Counted from the first letter of the stretch, positions 1-9,069 are shown. The stretch is 32,432 bases of DNA from an uncultured Sphingomonas sp. (GCA_913777325.1 CAJYSA010000116.1:1-32432), one strand, 5' to 3'. A program made the numbers and translations. Notes: generated by a model not told the origin, from the letters alone.

Positions 1-104
1 GCTCGGAAGCCATCCGCTCGGCCCGCGCCTGCTGGCGAAGGACGGTGCGGTCCTGACGCTTGCCGATGTCGACCAGGCGCGGGCCGAGCGGATGGCTTCC
101 GAGC
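1..104. repeat. Perfect 31-bp inverted repeat at the window edge (1-31 / 74-104)
   Basis: Bases 1-31 are the exact reverse complement of bases 74-104, separated by a 42-nt spacer. The repeat stops inward at base 32, where C faces C73. The outer limit cannot be seen because the window begins here. The repeat lies inside the coding frame of the dehydrogenase and replaces the expected dinucleotide-binding loop, so it reads as a fold-back or chimeric end of an assembled contig rather than a natural element. Confidence 0.9.
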
Positions 105-499
105 TGGGCGCCACCGTGGCCGCGCCGGATGCGATCCTGTCGGCGGATGTGGACATCGTCAGCCCCAATGCGCTGGGCGCGATCCTGACCGAGCGGTCGA
201 TCCCGACGTTGAAGGCCAAGATCGTCGCGGGCGGCGCGAACAATCAGTTGGAGACGCGCGCCGATGGCCAGCGGCTCCACGATGCCGGGATCGTCTATGC
301 GCCTGATTACGTCATCAACGCCGGCGGGATCATCAACGTCGGGCTGGAATATCTCGGCCATGGCGACGAGGCCGAGGTGATGGCGCGGATCGCGCAAATC
401 CCGGGCCGCCTGGATCAGGTGTGGGATGAGGCGCAGGCATCGGGGGACCCGACCGCCGAGGTTGCCGACCGGATCGCGCGCCGCCTGATCGGTCGCTGA
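2..499 (+). CDS. Leu/Phe/Val/Glu-type amino-acid dehydrogenase, C-terminal part (5' end missing)
   Basis: This is the C-terminal NAD-binding half of an ELFV-family dehydrogenase, most like leucine dehydrogenase, which deaminates branched-chain amino acids oxidatively in the cytoplasm. The frame is open from base 2 to the TGA at 497-499. The family landmarks seen are a beta-strand with acidic end (LTLADVD), the VSPNALGAI stretch, the AKIVAGGANNQL motif and the APDYVINAGGIINV segment that lines the cofactor and substrate site. The glycine-rich GxGxxG loop should precede LAKDGAVLTLADVD, but the residues encoded by bases 2-31 do not fit it. Those bases are an inverted copy of 74-104, so the first ten codons are probably not genuine. 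The gene is followed after 53 nt by the cytochrome c maturation genes on the same strand. Confidence 0.85.
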   Translation, partial: LGSHPLGPRLLAKDGAVLTLADVDQARAERMASELGATVAAPDAILSADVDIVSPNALGAILTERSIPTLKAKIVAGGANNQLETRADGQRLHDAGIVYAPDYVINAGGIINVGLEYLGHGDEAEVMARIAQIPGRLDQVWDEAQASGDPTAEVADRIARRLIGR

Positions 500-552
500 T
501 CGCACGCGATACCGGGGGTGACGAGCGCCCCCGGTTCGCTTATCCCGCCTTC

Positions 553-1278
553 GTGCCTGCGCTCCATGCCCTTGCGAACCCCGCGCGTTTCCTGAAGATC
601 GCGCGTCCGCTCACGCCCGTGCTGTGGTGGGCCGGCGTCGCGTTGATCGCGATCGGTTGCTGGGCGGGGCTGACGCAGACCCCCGCCGATTATCTTCAGG
701 GGGAGACGGTGCGCATCCTCTACATCCATGTTCCCGCCGCATGGCTGGGGATGGGCGGATGGAGCGGGATCGCGATCTCCAGCATCGTCTTCCTCGTCTG
801 GCGTCATCCTCTGGCAATGATCGCGGCTCGCGCCATCGCGGCCCCGGGGGCGATCTTCGCCGCTTTGTGCCTCGTCACCGGATCGATCTGGGGGCGGCCG
901 ACCTGGGGCACCTGGTGGCAGTGGGACGGACGGTTGACGTCGATGCTGCTGCTGTTCTTCGTCTATTTGGGCTTCATCGCGCTGGCGAATGCCGATCGCG
1001 AGCGGGACGGCGACGGTCGCATACCGGCGCTGTACGGCATCGCGGGCACGGTGCTGCTACCGGTGATTCGCTATTCGGTGGTGTGGTGGAACACGCTTCA
1101 TCAGGGGGCGAGCATCGGCCTGACCGGATCGAGCATCGACGGTTCGCTGCTGTGGCCGCTACCGATCATGCTGGTGGGATTCTCCTTCTTCTTCGCGGCG
1201 GTGGTGCTGATGCGGATGCGCACGATGCTGGCGCGCGAAAAGGCTGAGGCGCGCCTGCGGCGAAGGGCCCGCGCGTGA
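553..1278 (+). CDS. ccmC: Heme exporter / heme-handling membrane protein CcmC
   Basis: CcmC is the inner-membrane component of cytochrome c maturation System I that presents heme to CcmE in the periplasm. The 241-residue protein has about six hydrophobic segments. The tryptophan-rich WWD-type motif reads GTWWQWDGRLTS (residues about 119-130). The two conserved periplasmic histidines that ligate heme are His59 in LYIHVPAAW and His183 in WWNTLHQGAS. The length is normal for the family. The start is a GTG at 553; no in-frame ATG lies near it. The stop at 1276-1278 overlaps the GTG of ccmD. It heads a tightly packed operon of ccmC-ccmD-ccmE-TPR. Confidence 0.92.
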   Translation: MPALHALANPARFLKIARPLTPVLWWAGVALIAIGCWAGLTQTPADYLQGETVRILYIHVPAAWLGMGGWSGIAISSIVFLVWRHPLAMIAARAIAAPGAIFAALCLVTGSIWGRPTWGTWWQWDGRLTSMLLLFFVYLGFIALANADRERDGDGRIPALYGIAGTVLLPVIRYSVVWWNTLHQGASIGLTGSSIDGSLLWPLPIMLVGFSFFFAAVVLMRMRTMLAREKAEARLRRRARA

Positions 1279-1379
1279 ACCCCTGGCCGTTCGTAACCGC
1301 CGCTTATGCGCTGACGCTGGCGACTGCCGCGCTGCTCGGCTGGTGGAGCTGGCGTGCGATGCGGGACGCCGAGAAGTGA
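1275..1379 (+). CDS. ccmD: Small heme exporter protein CcmD
   Basis: This is a 34-residue single-span membrane protein. It starts at GTG 1275, overlapping the ccmC stop by 4 nt, and ends at the TGA 1377-1379. CcmD stabilises the CcmABC-CcmE heme-release complex. The sequence shows the family pattern: a short aromatic N-terminus (MNPWPFVTAAYAL), one hydrophobic helix ending in tryptophans (LLGWWSW), and a short charged tail (RAMRDAEK). Position between ccmC and ccmE supports the call as strongly as the sequence does. The ccmE start codon overlaps the ccmD stop, so the three genes are translationally coupled. Confidence 0.88.
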   Translation: MNPWPFVTAAYALTLATAALLGWWSWRAMRDAEK

Positions 1380-1813
1380 CGCGCAAGAGTCAGCGACTGA
1401 TGCTCGTGCTGCTCGGGTTGGGGGCGATCGCGGTGGCGGCGCTGCTTGCGCTGTCGGGGCTGCGCGATCAGGCGGCGTTCTTCTATGCCCCGGCTGATGT
1501 GGCAGGTGCGCTGCCGCCGCCCGACAAGGCGGTACGATTGGGCGGCATGGTCCAGCGTGGTTCGATCCGGCGCGCGGCCGATGGCGTCTCGATCGCTTTC
1601 GTGGTCACCGACGGGAAGGCGACAACCCCGGTGACGTTCAGCGGCATCGCGCCGGACCTGTTCCGGGAAGGGTCGGGAGTCGTCGCGGAAGGACATTTCC
1701 GCCCCGATGCGTCGTTTGTCGCCACCAACCTGCTCGCCAAGCACGACGAGAAGTACATGCCGCCGCAGATGGCGGGCAAGATGCACGAGACGCGCACGCT
1801 GGAGGCGCGCTGA
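1376..1813 (+). CDS. ccmE: Cytochrome c maturation heme chaperone CcmE
   Basis: CcmE is a membrane-anchored periplasmic OB-fold protein that covalently binds heme through a histidine and hands it to the CcmF/CcmH lyase. With the GTG start at 1376 (GTGA overlap with ccmD) the protein has 145 residues. It has a short basic N-terminus (VTRKSQR), one membrane helix at about residues 8-28, then the beta-rich domain with the signature LAKHDEKY near the C-terminus. His123 is the expected heme-attachment residue and Tyr127 the conserved axial tyrosine of the HxxxY motif. An in-frame ATG at 1343 would add 11 residues but would run through ccmD, so it was not chosen. The stop TGA overlaps the next ATG by one base. 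Confidence 0.93.
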   Translation: MTRKSQRLMLVLLGLGAIAVAALLALSGLRDQAAFFYAPADVAGALPPPDKAVRLGGMVQRGSIRRAADGVSIAFVVTDGKATTPVTFSGIAPDLFREGSGVVAEGHFRPDASFVATNLLAKHDEKYMPPQMAGKMHETRTLEAR

Positions 1814-2445
1814 TGGGCTTCGTCGCGCTCCTGCTGCTGGGCGGTGCCGCATTCGCGGCGATGGCGCTGCTGTTGCGAGTCGATCGGGTGTTGTGGTCGA
1901 TGCTGGGGGCGGCATTGTGTCTTGGCGGAGTCGGGTACGCCTGGCAGGGCAGGCCGATGCTGGCCGCCGCCGCGCCCCAGCGCAGCACCAGCACGCCGCC
2001 GATCGACGTCGAGGAAACCCAGCTGCGCGATAGCATGTTCGGGCGCTTCAACGCCGATACCGCGTATCTCGTCGCCGCCGATGCGATGACGCGCAGCGGC
2101 AACGACGATGCGGCTGCGCGCGTGGTGCTGGGCGGTCTTTCGAAACTGCCGCAAAGCTTCATCCTGTGGACTTGGGCGGGGGTGACGTTGGCTGCCGATG
2201 CTGGACACCGCGTATCGCCGCCGGCGTTGCTCGCCTTCCGGCAGGCGGCGCGCCTCGCACCCGAACATCCCGCACCACCCTATTATCTGGGCTTCGCCTA
2301 TCTGGAGAGCGGCGATCTGGCGAAGACCCGCGCCTTGTGGTCGCGCGCGGTCGCGCTGTCGCCGGAAGGCACCTCGTACCGTATCGAGATCGCGCGGCGC
2401 CTCGCGCTTATCGATCGTCTGATCGCCGCGTCGAACGCCCGCTGA
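1813..2445 (+). CDS. TPR-containing cytochrome c biogenesis protein (CcmI/CcmH C-terminal-like)
   Basis: The 210-residue protein has two N-terminal membrane segments (residues about 2-22 and 27-46) followed by a helical region. That region contains tetratricopeptide-like repeats, for example LAFRQAARLAPEHPAPPYYLG and the segment around GDLAKTRALWSRAVALSPEG. In System I, TPR proteins of this type (CcmI) hold apocytochrome c near the CcmF/CcmH lyase. The ATG at 1813 overlaps the ccmE stop (TGATG), so it is co-translated with ccmE. In the sphingomonad clusters I know, ccmF, a thioredoxin-like gene and ccmH lie between ccmE and this gene; here they are absent. The role is inferred from position and the TPR pattern; residue-level homology to CcmI was not checked. 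Confidence 0.75.
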   Translation: MGFVALLLLGGAAFAAMALLLRVDRVLWSMLGAALCLGGVGYAWQGRPMLAAAAPQRSTSTPPIDVEETQLRDSMFGRFNADTAYLVAADAMTRSGNDDAAARVVLGGLSKLPQSFILWTWAGVTLAADAGHRVSPPALLAFRQAARLAPEHPAPPYYLGFAYLESGDLAKTRALWSRAVALSPEGTSYRIEIARRLALIDRLIAASNAR

Positions 2446-2464
2446 GCGCCCGACGCGGCAACCA

Positions 2465-2683
2465 TCACTTGCCGCGCCCGGTCTTTTCCTGAAGCGCGTC
2501 GATCCGCTTCGATGCGTCACCCTTGGTCAGCGAATCGTCGAACGGCTCGCCCGCCTCCTCGCTCAGGGTTTTCAGGTAACTGGCCTGTGCTCCCGTCATC
2601 GGCTCGTCACCGGTGGTCCAGTCGTCGGGATCCTTCTCGGCGTTCGAGAACGGCTCGCTCTTGGGATTGTGGGTTTCGCTCAT
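2465..2683 (-). CDS. DUF3072 domain protein (small, acidic)
   Basis: This 72-residue, strongly charged soluble protein matches the DUF3072 pattern, with the central motif PMTGAQASYLKTLSEEAGE followed by a KxDASKRIDALQ helix. The function of the family is unknown; it is common as a small accessory protein in proteobacteria and actinobacteria. The start is the ATG at 2683, preceded by an AAGGA ribosome-binding site about 9 nt upstream; a longer frame to 2836 lacks such support. It converges with the TPR gene (19 nt gap) and diverges from kup. Upstream sits a GGAAC-N17-GTT element resembling an EcfG general-stress promoter, which would make this a stress-induced gene. Confidence 0.8.
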   Translation of the reverse strand: MSETHNPKSEPFSNAEKDPDDWTTGDEPMTGAQASYLKTLSEEAGEPFDDSLTKGDASKRIDALQEKTGRGK

Positions 2684-2708
2684 GATTGCATGTTCCTTTC
2701 GCTGAACA

Positions 2709-2734
2709 GAACATTCATGTTCGTGCCCTGTTCC
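2709..2734 (-). promoter_or_regulatory. Putative EcfG (general stress sigma factor) promoter for the DUF3072 gene
   Basis: On the minus strand GGAAC (2734-2730) is followed after 17 nt by GTT (2712-2710). This fits the alphaproteobacterial EcfG pattern GGAAC-N16/17-CGTT except for the first base of the -10 (T instead of C). The predicted transcription start lies about 20 nt upstream of the DUF3072 ATG, leaving room for the AAGGA ribosome-binding site. Confidence 0.45.
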
Positions 2735-2737
2735 GCG

Positions 2738-2765
2738 TTGCGGGCGCATCGGGCGCGTGCTAGGC
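2738..2765 (+). promoter_or_regulatory. Putative housekeeping promoter of kup
   Basis: TTGCGG (2738-2743), a 16-nt spacer and CTAGGC (2760-2765) form a promoter of the same shape as those found here before rpsD, rpsA and tRNA-Ala. It lies 54 nt upstream of the kup ATG and partly faces the DUF3072 promoter. Confidence 0.45.
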
Positions 2766-2819
2766 GCGCCACACCATGGCCACCGATGCGAACGACTTCT
2801 CGATTGCGGTTGCCAGCGT

Positions 2820-4739
2820 ATGAGCGCCGCGACCATCGACCCCGCCGTCCGGGCACAGGCCGGGGCCTCACATCATCAGCATAGCGGCAGCCTCGCCAAG
2901 CTCGCGCTGGGCGCGATCGGCGTGGTCTATGGCGATATCGGCACCAGTCCGCTCTATGCGATGAAGGAGGTGTTCGTCGGGCACCATCCACTCGCGGTCG
3001 ATCCGCTGCATATCTTCGGCGTGATCAGCCTGGTGTTCTGGTCGCTGATGCTGATCGTCACGCTCAAATACGTGCTGATCGTGCTGCGCGCCGACAATAA
3101 TGGCGAAGGGGGAAGCCTGGCGCTGCTGGCGTTGATCCAGCGGCGATCGGGGGCGGGGAAGAAATGGGGGCCGAGCCTCGTCATCCTCGGCGTGCTGGCC
3201 ACCGCCTTGTTCTTCGGCGATTGCATGATCACGCCCGCCATCTCGGTGCTGTCTGCGGTCGAGGGGCTGGCGACCGTGGAGCAGGGGTTCGATTCGTTCG
3301 TCCTGCCGATCGCGGTGACGATCCTGATCGCGCTGTTCTACCTGCAATCGATCGGCACCGAAAAGGTCGGGCGGCTGTTCGGCCCGATCATGGTCGTCTA
3401 TTTCGTCGTCTTGGCGGCGATGGGCGTGATGCACATCATCGCGCGACCCGATATCCTGTTCGCGCTCAACCCGATCTATGCCGTTCGCTTCGCGATGAAC
3501 GATGGCGGACTGGCGTTTCTGGCGCTTGGTTCGGTGGTGCTGGCGGTGACTGGCGCCGAGGCGCTGTACGCCGACATGGGGCATTTCGGGCGCCGCCCGA
3601 TCGAGCTGGCATGGCTTGGCTTCGTGCTGCCGGCGCTGATGCTCAACTATCTGGGGCAGGGGGCGCTGCTGCTGCAACAGCCACAGGCGGCGGAAAACCC
3701 CTTCTTCCTCATGGCGCCGGAGGACTGGCGCCTGCCGCTGGTGATCCTGGCGACCATGGCGACGGTGATCGCCAGCCAGGCGGTCATTACCGGCGCCTAT
3801 TCGGTGGTGCAGCAGGCGGTGCAGCTTGGGTTGATGCCGCGCATCCGCATCACGCACACCAGCGCGTCCGAGGCCGGGCAGATCTACATCCCCGCCGCGA
3901 ATTGGGCGCTGATGGTGATGGTGCTGCTGTTGGTGTTCGGATTCGGCGAATCGTCGAACCTCGCGGCCGCCTATGGCATCGCGGTTACCGGCACGATGTT
4001 CATTTCCACCTGCATGGTCGGGGTGTTGATCCGCCGCGTCTGGCATTGGCCCTTGTGGGCGACGGCGCTGTTCGAGATGGTGTTCCTCTCGATCGATGGC
4101 CTCTATTTCGCGTCGAACCTGACGAAGGTGCCCGATGGTGGCTGGTTCCCGCTGCTGGTGGCGGTCATCGTCTTCGTGCTGCTCACCACCTGGTCTGAGG
4201 GGCGCAAGCTAATGATCGAGCGGATGCGCGAGGCGGCGATGCCAATCCGCATCTTCATCGATTCGGCGGCGACTTCCGCGACCCGCGTGTCGGGCACGGC
4301 CGTGTTCATGACCTCGACACCGGAAGGGGTGCCGCATGCGTTGCTTCACAACCTGAAGCACAATCGCGTGCTGCACGACCGCGTGATCCTGCTGACGGTG
4401 CGGGTTACCGACATGCCCTATTTCCCGGAGGAGGATCGCTTTCTGCATGAGGATCTGGGGCAGGGCTTCCACCGCGTCATCCTCCGCTACGGCTTCATGG
4501 AGGAGCCGGACGTGCCCGCGCACTTGAAGACGTTCCATGGCTGCGGCGCGGCGTTCAAGATGATGGACACCAGCTTCTTCCTGAGCCGCCAGACCCTGCT
4601 CGCTTCGGAGCGACCGGGCATGGCGATCTGGCGCGAGAAGCTGTTCAGCTGGATGCTGCGCAACGCCGAAAGCGCGATGGAATTCTTCCGCTTGCCGACC
4701 AATCGCGTCGTCGAGCTGGGCAGCCAGATCGAGATTTGA
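2820..4739 (+). CDS. kup: KUP-family potassium:proton symporter
   Basis: Kup imports K+ across the inner membrane together with protons. The 639-residue protein has the family signature [14 protein letters not shown] at residues about 37-50. About twelve hydrophobic segments follow, including one with [15 protein letters not shown], and then a soluble C-terminal domain of roughly 180 residues. The ATG at 2820 gives the usual KUP length; a longer frame from 2757 would run into the promoter. The stop TGA overlaps the TTG start of the next gene by 3 nt. No potassium-sensor genes or riboswitch are visible nearby. Whether it is high- or low-affinity cannot be told from the sequence. Confidence 0.95.
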   Translation: MSAATIDPAVRAQAGASHHQHSGSLAKLALGAIGVVYGDIGTSPLYAMKEVFVGHHPLAVDPLHIFGVISLVFWSLMLIVTLKYVLIVLRADNNGEGGSLALLALIQRRSGAGKKWGPSLVILGVLATALFFGDCMITPAISVLSAVEGLATVEQGFDSFVLPIAVTILIALFYLQSIGTEKVGRLFGPIMVVYFVVLAAMGVMHIIARPDILFALNPIYAVRFAMNDGGLAFLALGSVVLAVTGAEALYADMGHFGRRPIELAWLGFVLPALMLNYLGQGALLLQQPQAAENPFFLMAPEDWRLPLVILATMATVIASQAVITGAYSVVQQAVQLGLMPRIRITHTSASEAGQIYIPAANWALMVMVLLLVFGFGESSNLAAAYGIAVTGTMFISTCMVGVLIRRVWHWPLWATALFEMVFLSIDGLYFASNLTKVPDGGWFPLLVAVIVFVLLTTWSEGRKLMIERMREAAMPIRIFIDSAATSATRVSGTAVFMTSTPEGVPHALLHNLKHNRVLHDRVILLTVRVTDMPYFPEEDRFLHEDLGQGFHRVILRYGFMEEPDVPAHLKTFHGCGAAFKMMDTSFFLSRQTLLASERPGMAIWREKLFSWMLRNAESAMEFFRLPTNRVVELGSQIEI

Positions 4740-5257
4740 GCGACGCGCCGCCTCTCGCGCCGATCATCGTCACAGCGGTATTTGGGGCCGCGGATCAGGC
4801 CTTTTTCGATGCCGAGCGGCGCCGGCACTTCCCGCCCGAGCGCAACCAACTGGCCGCGCACCTGACGATGTTCCACCATTTACCACCGAGCCTGGCGCCC
4901 GAGCTGCGCCAGCGGTTGGTCTCCGAGACACGAGGCGTTGCGGCACCGGGCGCGCGGGTTGCCGATGTCATGTCGTTGGGGCGCGGCGTGGCCTATTGCA
5001 TCGACAGCCCGGAGCTTGCGGCGATCCGCGCGCGGCTGGCGGCGGCATTCGAGGGGCTGCTGACTCCGCAAGATGCGGGCGGCTGGCGCGCCCATGTGAC
5101 GGTGCAGAACAAGGTCGATCCTGCCGTGGCGAAGACGCTGCGCGGTGACCTTCTGGCCGGCTTCCGTCCCCGACCGGTGGCGATCGCCGGGCTCGCGGCA
5201 TGGTGGTATCGCGGTGGTCCATGGGAAATGCTGTCGAAGCACCTGTTCGCCGCTTGA
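4736..5257 (+). CDS. 2'-5' RNA ligase family (2H phosphoesterase) protein
   Basis: The 173-residue soluble protein carries the two HxT motifs that define 2H phosphoesterases: HLT (residues 42-44, in [11 protein letters not shown]) and HVT (residues 120-122, in [11 protein letters not shown]). Members of this superfamily act on 2',3'-cyclic or 2'-5' phosphodiester bonds in RNA or nucleotides; the actual substrate here is unknown. The best start is a TTG at 4736 overlapping the kup stop (TTGA), which suggests coupled translation with kup although no functional link is obvious. The length fits the bacterial YjcG/LigT-like branch. Confidence 0.82.
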   Translation: MSDAPPLAPIIVTAVFGAADQAFFDAERRRHFPPERNQLAAHLTMFHHLPPSLAPELRQRLVSETRGVAAPGARVADVMSLGRGVAYCIDSPELAAIRARLAAAFEGLLTPQDAGGWRAHVTVQNKVDPAVAKTLRGDLLAGFRPRPVAIAGLAAWWYRGGPWEMLSKHLFAA

Positions 5258-5281
5258 CCGCATCGTTTCGGCTGCTATAGC
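5254..5281 (+). promoter_or_regulatory. Promoter of tRNA-Met
   Basis: TTGACC (5254-5259), a 16-nt spacer and TATAGC (5276-5281) give a near-consensus sigma-70 type promoter. The -35 box overlaps the TGA of the upstream gene, and the predicted start lies about 30 nt before the mature tRNA. Confidence 0.6.
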
Positions 5282-5317
5282 CCGCGCCTCACGAGGGCGT
5301 GGCGCTCCCGAAATCGG

Positions 5318-5394
5318 GGCGGAGTAGCTCAGCTGGTTAGAGCAGCGGAATCATAATCCGCGTGTCGGGGGTTCAAGTCCCTCCTCCGCTACCA
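5318..5394 (+). tRNA. tRNA-Met (anticodon CAU, elongator type)
   Basis: The 77-nt cloverleaf has a 7-bp acceptor stem (GGCGGAG with CTCCGCT, G-U at the first pair), a D arm with AGCTCAGCTGGTTAGAGC, the anticodon stem GCGGA/TCCGC with loop ATCATAA, the T arm with GTTCAAGTC and an encoded CCA. The anticodon is CAU. The first pair is G-U and not the mismatch of initiator tRNA, and the sequence resembles alphaproteobacterial elongator tRNA-Met. A tRNA-Ile2 with lysidine cannot be fully excluded. Confidence 0.93.
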
Positions 5395-5413
5395 TCCCCT
5401 CGTGACAATCCCA

Positions 5414-6439
5414 TCACGCCGCCATTGCCGCCTCAATATCGCTGTCGGAGGCGACGTGATCCTCGATCACGCACCGGAAGCGGATGCCAGCCACGCCGTG
5501 ATCGCTGGGCACCAGCGCCTGGGCCACCACCAGACCGTCCAGCGACTGGATTCGGTTGGTGGCGTCGAGCACGGCGTGCGGGTGCTGTTCGCGATAGCGC
5601 CGCGTGCCGGTGGTCGCCACCACCCGCCCGTGCTGATCGACGATCGAGATCGTCGCGCGGCGCGACGAACGATTGAGCACGTCGATCAATCGCGCGACCT
5701 GTCCCTCGAAGTCATATTCCAGATAGCAGACGCCGATCGTGACCCCCTCGACCACGACCGGGGCCACGAAGATCAGCACCTTGCGATCATTGGACCATGG
5801 GTTGGCCCATACCTCGTCGGTGGCCCATCCGGCGGGCAGCGGACCGTTCATCACCATCTTGAACTGGGTGAAACTGTCGAACCGAACGGTGCGCACCGCC
5901 GCATTGTCATGGGCGCACACGCCCACCGTGCCATCGCTGGCGACAACGAACGCGTTGAGGAAATAGGGAGAGAAGCCGAGCAGCGTCCGCATCCGTTCCA
6001 GCGCGCGCGCTTCCGCGCGGCTGTCTCCGGGCAGCAACAGGCTTTCGCGCACGGCATGATCACTGGCCAGCACGCGTACGTCGATCGTGCGATCGAACAG
6101 CGTCCGCGACAGCGCGTCGGCGATCGACTGCGCCAGTTCACCCAATCGTCCGCCTTCCAGCTCGCGCACGAGGTCCGCGGCGATCTCGCTGCCTTGGTGC
6201 AGGCGGGCGAGCAGGTCTTCGCGAAACGCGCGCGACGAGCTGCTGGCCTGCGCCGCCAGCGTCTTGACCTCTTGCGCGACGATGCCGAACCCGCGGCCGG
6301 CTTCACCCGATCGCGCCGCCTCGATCGCGGCGTTGAGCGCCAGCAGTCGCGTCTGCCCCGCGATGTCCTCGGAACGATCGGCGTGCGCCGCGATGTCGGC
6401 GCTCAACAACGACAGCAGGGAACGAATCCGGCGCGGCAT
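5414..6439 (-). CDS. Soluble methyl-accepting-chemotaxis-like protein with C-terminal cache/PAS-like sensor
   Basis: The 341-residue protein has no obvious membrane segment or signal peptide. The N-terminal ~65 residues contain the highly conserved receptor hairpin tip: [20 protein letters not shown] at residues 31-50, then [12 protein letters not shown]. This is the part of chemoreceptors that contacts CheA and CheW. The C-terminal ~190 residues (from about [16 protein letters not shown] at 155) look like a cache/PAS-type ligand-binding domain. The order is the reverse of a classical receptor, where the sensor comes first. The ATG at 6439 has GGAG 9 nt upstream. No che genes are nearby. It may signal through a non-motility chemosensory array, which is inference. 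Confidence 0.75.
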   Translation of the reverse strand: MPRRIRSLLSLLSADIAAHADRSEDIAGQTRLLALNAAIEAARSGEAGRGFGIVAQEVKTLAAQASSSSRAFREDLLARLHQGSEIAADLVRELEGGRLGELAQSIADALSRTLFDRTIDVRVLASDHAVRESLLLPGDSRAEARALERMRTLLGFSPYFLNAFVVASDGTVGVCAHDNAAVRTVRFDSFTQFKMVMNGPLPAGWATDEVWANPWSNDRKVLIFVAPVVVEGVTIGVCYLEYDFEGQVARLIDVLNRSSRRATISIVDQHGRVVATTGTRRYREQHPHAVLDATNRIQSLDGLVVAQALVPSDHGVAGIRFRCVIEDHVASDSDIEAAMAA

Positions 6440-6534
6440 CGCAACTCCATCGGCTTTCCCGGCAACCTAGAAGCGCAGGGTTAACCAACCGTAAGCCGCG
6501 AAAAATTACCGCGTGGAACGAAGGGGTTGTGCTG

Positions 6535-7866
6535 TCACGCCGGTGCCCCGAACAGGTCGTGCTCGTCGGCATCCTCGATCACGACGCGCAGGATATCACC
6601 TGCCACGACATGCCCGGCATCACGCAGATGCACCTCGCCGTCGATCTCGGGAGCGTCCGCCATTGAGCGCCCGGTGGCGCCGCCGCTCTCGATGTCGACC
6701 GAATCGACGATCACCTCCAAGGTGCGACCGACCTTGGCGGCCAGCTTGGCGGCGGAGATGGCGGCGGTCTTTTCCATGATCCGCGCGTAGCGCTCTTCCT
6801 TGACTACCTCGGGCACCGGATCTGGCAGTGCGTTGGCCGACGCGCCCTCGACCGGCTCGAACCGGAACGCGCCGACACGATCGAGCTGCGCCTCGTCCAG
6901 CCAGTCGAGCAGATACTGGAAGTCCGCCTCGGTCTCACCGGGGAAGCCAACCACGAACGTCGAGCGGATCGCAATATCCGGGCAGACCTCACGCCACGCC
7001 TTGATGCGGCCCAGCACCTTGGCATCGTTGGCGGGGCGCTTCATCCGGCGCAGTACCGATGGCGCGGCATGCTGGAACGGAATGTCGAGGTACGGGAGCA
7101 CCAGCCCCTCGGCCATCAGCGGGATGACCTGATCGACGTGCGGATATGGATAGACGTAGTGCAGCCGGACCCATGGCGCGATCCTGCCCAGTTCGCGGGC
7201 GAGATCGGTCATGTGCGGACGCACTTCGGCCCCCTTCCACATCCGCGGCTGATCGCGGATGTCGATACCATAGGCAGAGGTGTCTTGGCTGATGACCAGC
7301 AATTCCTTCGTCCCCGCCGCGACCAGCTTTTCCGCTTCGCGCAGGATCGCATCGGGGCGGCGGCTGACCAGATCGCCGCGCAAGCTGGGGATGATGCAGA
7401 AGGAGCAGCGGTGATTGCAGCCCTCCGAGATCTTCAGATAGCTGTAGTGGCGCGGCGTCAGCTTCAGCCCAGCGTCGGGGATCAGGTCGACGAAGGGACT
7501 GAGTGCGGCCGGCGCGGCGGCGTGGACCGCCTCCACCACCTGTTCGTATTCATGCGCGCCGGTGATCGCCAGCACGTCCGGGAAGCGCGCACGGATCGCA
7601 TCGGCTTCCTTGCCCATGCAGCCGGTGACGATGACGCGCCCGTTCTCCGCGATCGCCTCGCCGATCGCCTCCAGCGATTCTTCCTTGGCCGAATCAAGGA
7701 AGCCGCAGGTATTGACCAGCACCACATCCGCGCCGGCATAGTCGGCGGACATCTGATAGCCGTCGGCGCGGAGCTGGGTCAGAATCCGTTCGCTGTCGAC
7801 CAGGTTCTTGGGACAGCCGAGCGAGACCATGCCCACGCGGGGCGGTGAGGAAATTTGCGTTGCCAT
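6535..7866 (-). CDS. rimO: Ribosomal protein S12 methylthiotransferase RimO
   Basis: RimO is a radical-SAM enzyme that adds a methylthio group to the beta carbon of a conserved aspartate of ribosomal protein S12. The 443-residue protein shows the three domains in order. The UPF0004 domain has the auxiliary cluster cysteines Cys18 (SLGCPKN), Cys54 (NTCGF) and Cys83 (TGCMGK). The radical-SAM core has Cys150, Cys154 and Cys157 (CNHRCSFC), followed by [10 protein letters not shown]. The C-terminal TRAM domain spans roughly residues 375-443. The SLGCPKN and RGDLVSR motifs favour RimO over MiaB. The start is the ATG at 7866; the longer open frame upstream is the antisense of anmK. It is divergent from anmK with about 96 nt between them. 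Confidence 0.95.
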   Translation of the reverse strand: MATQISSPPRVGMVSLGCPKNLVDSERILTQLRADGYQMSADYAGADVVLVNTCGFLDSAKEESLEAIGEAIAENGRVIVTGCMGKEADAIRARFPDVLAITGAHEYEQVVEAVHAAAPAALSPFVDLIPDAGLKLTPRHYSYLKISEGCNHRCSFCIIPSLRGDLVSRRPDAILREAEKLVAAGTKELLVISQDTSAYGIDIRDQPRMWKGAEVRPHMTDLARELGRIAPWVRLHYVYPYPHVDQVIPLMAEGLVLPYLDIPFQHAAPSVLRRMKRPANDAKVLGRIKAWREVCPDIAIRSTFVVGFPGETEADFQYLLDWLDEAQLDRVGAFRFEPVEGASANALPDPVPEVVKEERYARIMEKTAAISAAKLAAKVGRTLEVIVDSVDIESGGATGRSMADAPEIDGEVHLRDAGHVVAGDILRVVIEDADEHDLFGAPA

Positions 7867-7962
7867 GGGATCGTCCGCACATAATGCGGGATGGCGCGAT
7901 TTGCCAGTGGCGGCGGCACGCGCGATAGCGACCGCTTGGTTCACGACGGGAAGGGCGCGCGG

Positions 7963-9060
7963 ATGCTGGCGATCGGATTGATGTCGGGCACGTCGCTGGA
8001 CGGAATCGATGCCGCGCTGATCGACACCGACGGGCGGCAGGCGGTGCGCGCGATCGCCTTTCGGGGCGAGCCGTATTCGGATGCGGCGCGCGCGCAACTG
8101 GCGGAGGCGACCGCGCTGGCGCTCACCTATACGCGCCCGCGCGCCAGCCCGGAGCTGGTGGCGGCAGGGGCACTCATCACGCGCACGCACACGCTGGCGG
8201 TGCAGAAGCTGCTGCGCGATGCGGGCGTGGCGGCGGCGGGGGTCGGGGTGATCGGCTTCCACGGACAGACGGTCGCACACCGCCCGGATCGACGCTGGAC
8301 GTGGCAGATCGGCGATGGGCAGGTGCTGGCCGACGCGACCGGCATCCGCACCGTCGCCGACTTCCGCAGCGCCGATGTCGCGGCGGGCGGGCAGGGGGCG
8401 CCGCTGATCCCGGTCTATCACGCCGCATTGGCTGCCGGGCTGGAAGGGCCGGTGGCGATCCTGAACCTCGGCGGCGTGGCGAACGTCACGTTGATCGACG
8501 GCGGCGCGGCGGTGGCGGCCTTCGATACCGGCCCCGCCAACGGGCTGGTCGATAGCTGGGTGGAGCAGGAAAGCGGTGCGCGCTTCGACAAGGATGGTGC
8601 GCTGGCGGCGGCGGGCCGCGTCGACGAGACGATCCTCACCGCGATGCTTGATCATCCGTTCTTCGACGCGCCGTTTCCCAAGTCGCTCGATCGCAACGAT
8701 TTCACGGTCCAGCCCGCTCGTGGCCTGTCGGCGGCCGATGGCGCGGCGACGCTGACCGCCTTCACCGCCGCCAGCGTGGCCGAGGGGCTGAGGCTGCTGC
8801 CCGCGCACCCGCGCCGGTTGTTGGTCGCCGGCGGCGGGCGGCACAATCCCACGTTGCTGCGGATGATCGCCGAGCGCACCGGGCTGCAACCCGAACCGGT
8901 CGACGCACTCGGCTGGGATGGCGATGCAATGGAGGCGGAAGGCTTCGCCTATATGGCGGTTCGCACACTCGAAGGGCTGCCGATCAGCTTTCCGGGCACA
9001 ACGGGCGCGCCGCGTGCGATGCCGGGCGGGACGGTGTTCGTACCGAGCGCCGCGGGGTAG
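7963..9060 (+). CDS. anmK: Anhydro-N-acetylmuramic acid kinase AnmK
   Basis: AnmK phosphorylates and opens 1,6-anhydro-N-acetylmuramic acid to MurNAc-6-phosphate, recycling cell-wall muropeptides in the cytoplasm. The 365-residue protein begins with the family signature [16 protein letters not shown]. It also has [11 protein letters not shown], a [21 protein letters not shown] stretch, NLGGVANVT and the C-terminal [11 protein letters not shown]. The ATG at 7963 places the signature at the usual distance from the N-terminus and follows GGGAAGGG. An in-frame start at 7891 would add 24 unconserved residues and was not chosen. It converges with the DUF4112 gene. Confidence 0.93.
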   Translation: MLAIGLMSGTSLDGIDAALIDTDGRQAVRAIAFRGEPYSDAARAQLAEATALALTYTRPRASPELVAAGALITRTHTLAVQKLLRDAGVAAAGVGVIGFHGQTVAHRPDRRWTWQIGDGQVLADATGIRTVADFRSADVAAGGQGAPLIPVYHAALAAGLEGPVAILNLGGVANVTLIDGGAAVAAFDTGPANGLVDSWVEQESGARFDKDGALAAAGRVDETILTAMLDHPFFDAPFPKSLDRNDFTVQPARGLSAADGAATLTAFTAASVAEGLRLLPAHPRRLLVAGGGRHNPTLLRMIAERTGLQPEPVDALGWDGDAMEAEGFAYMAVRTLEGLPISFPGTTGAPRAMPGGTVFVPSAAG

Positions 9061-9069
9061 CAGCCGGGA

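Noticed and set aside
2868-4046. 392-codon minus-strand open frame
   Set aside because: It is a Gln/His/Arg-rich shadow of kup on the other strand.
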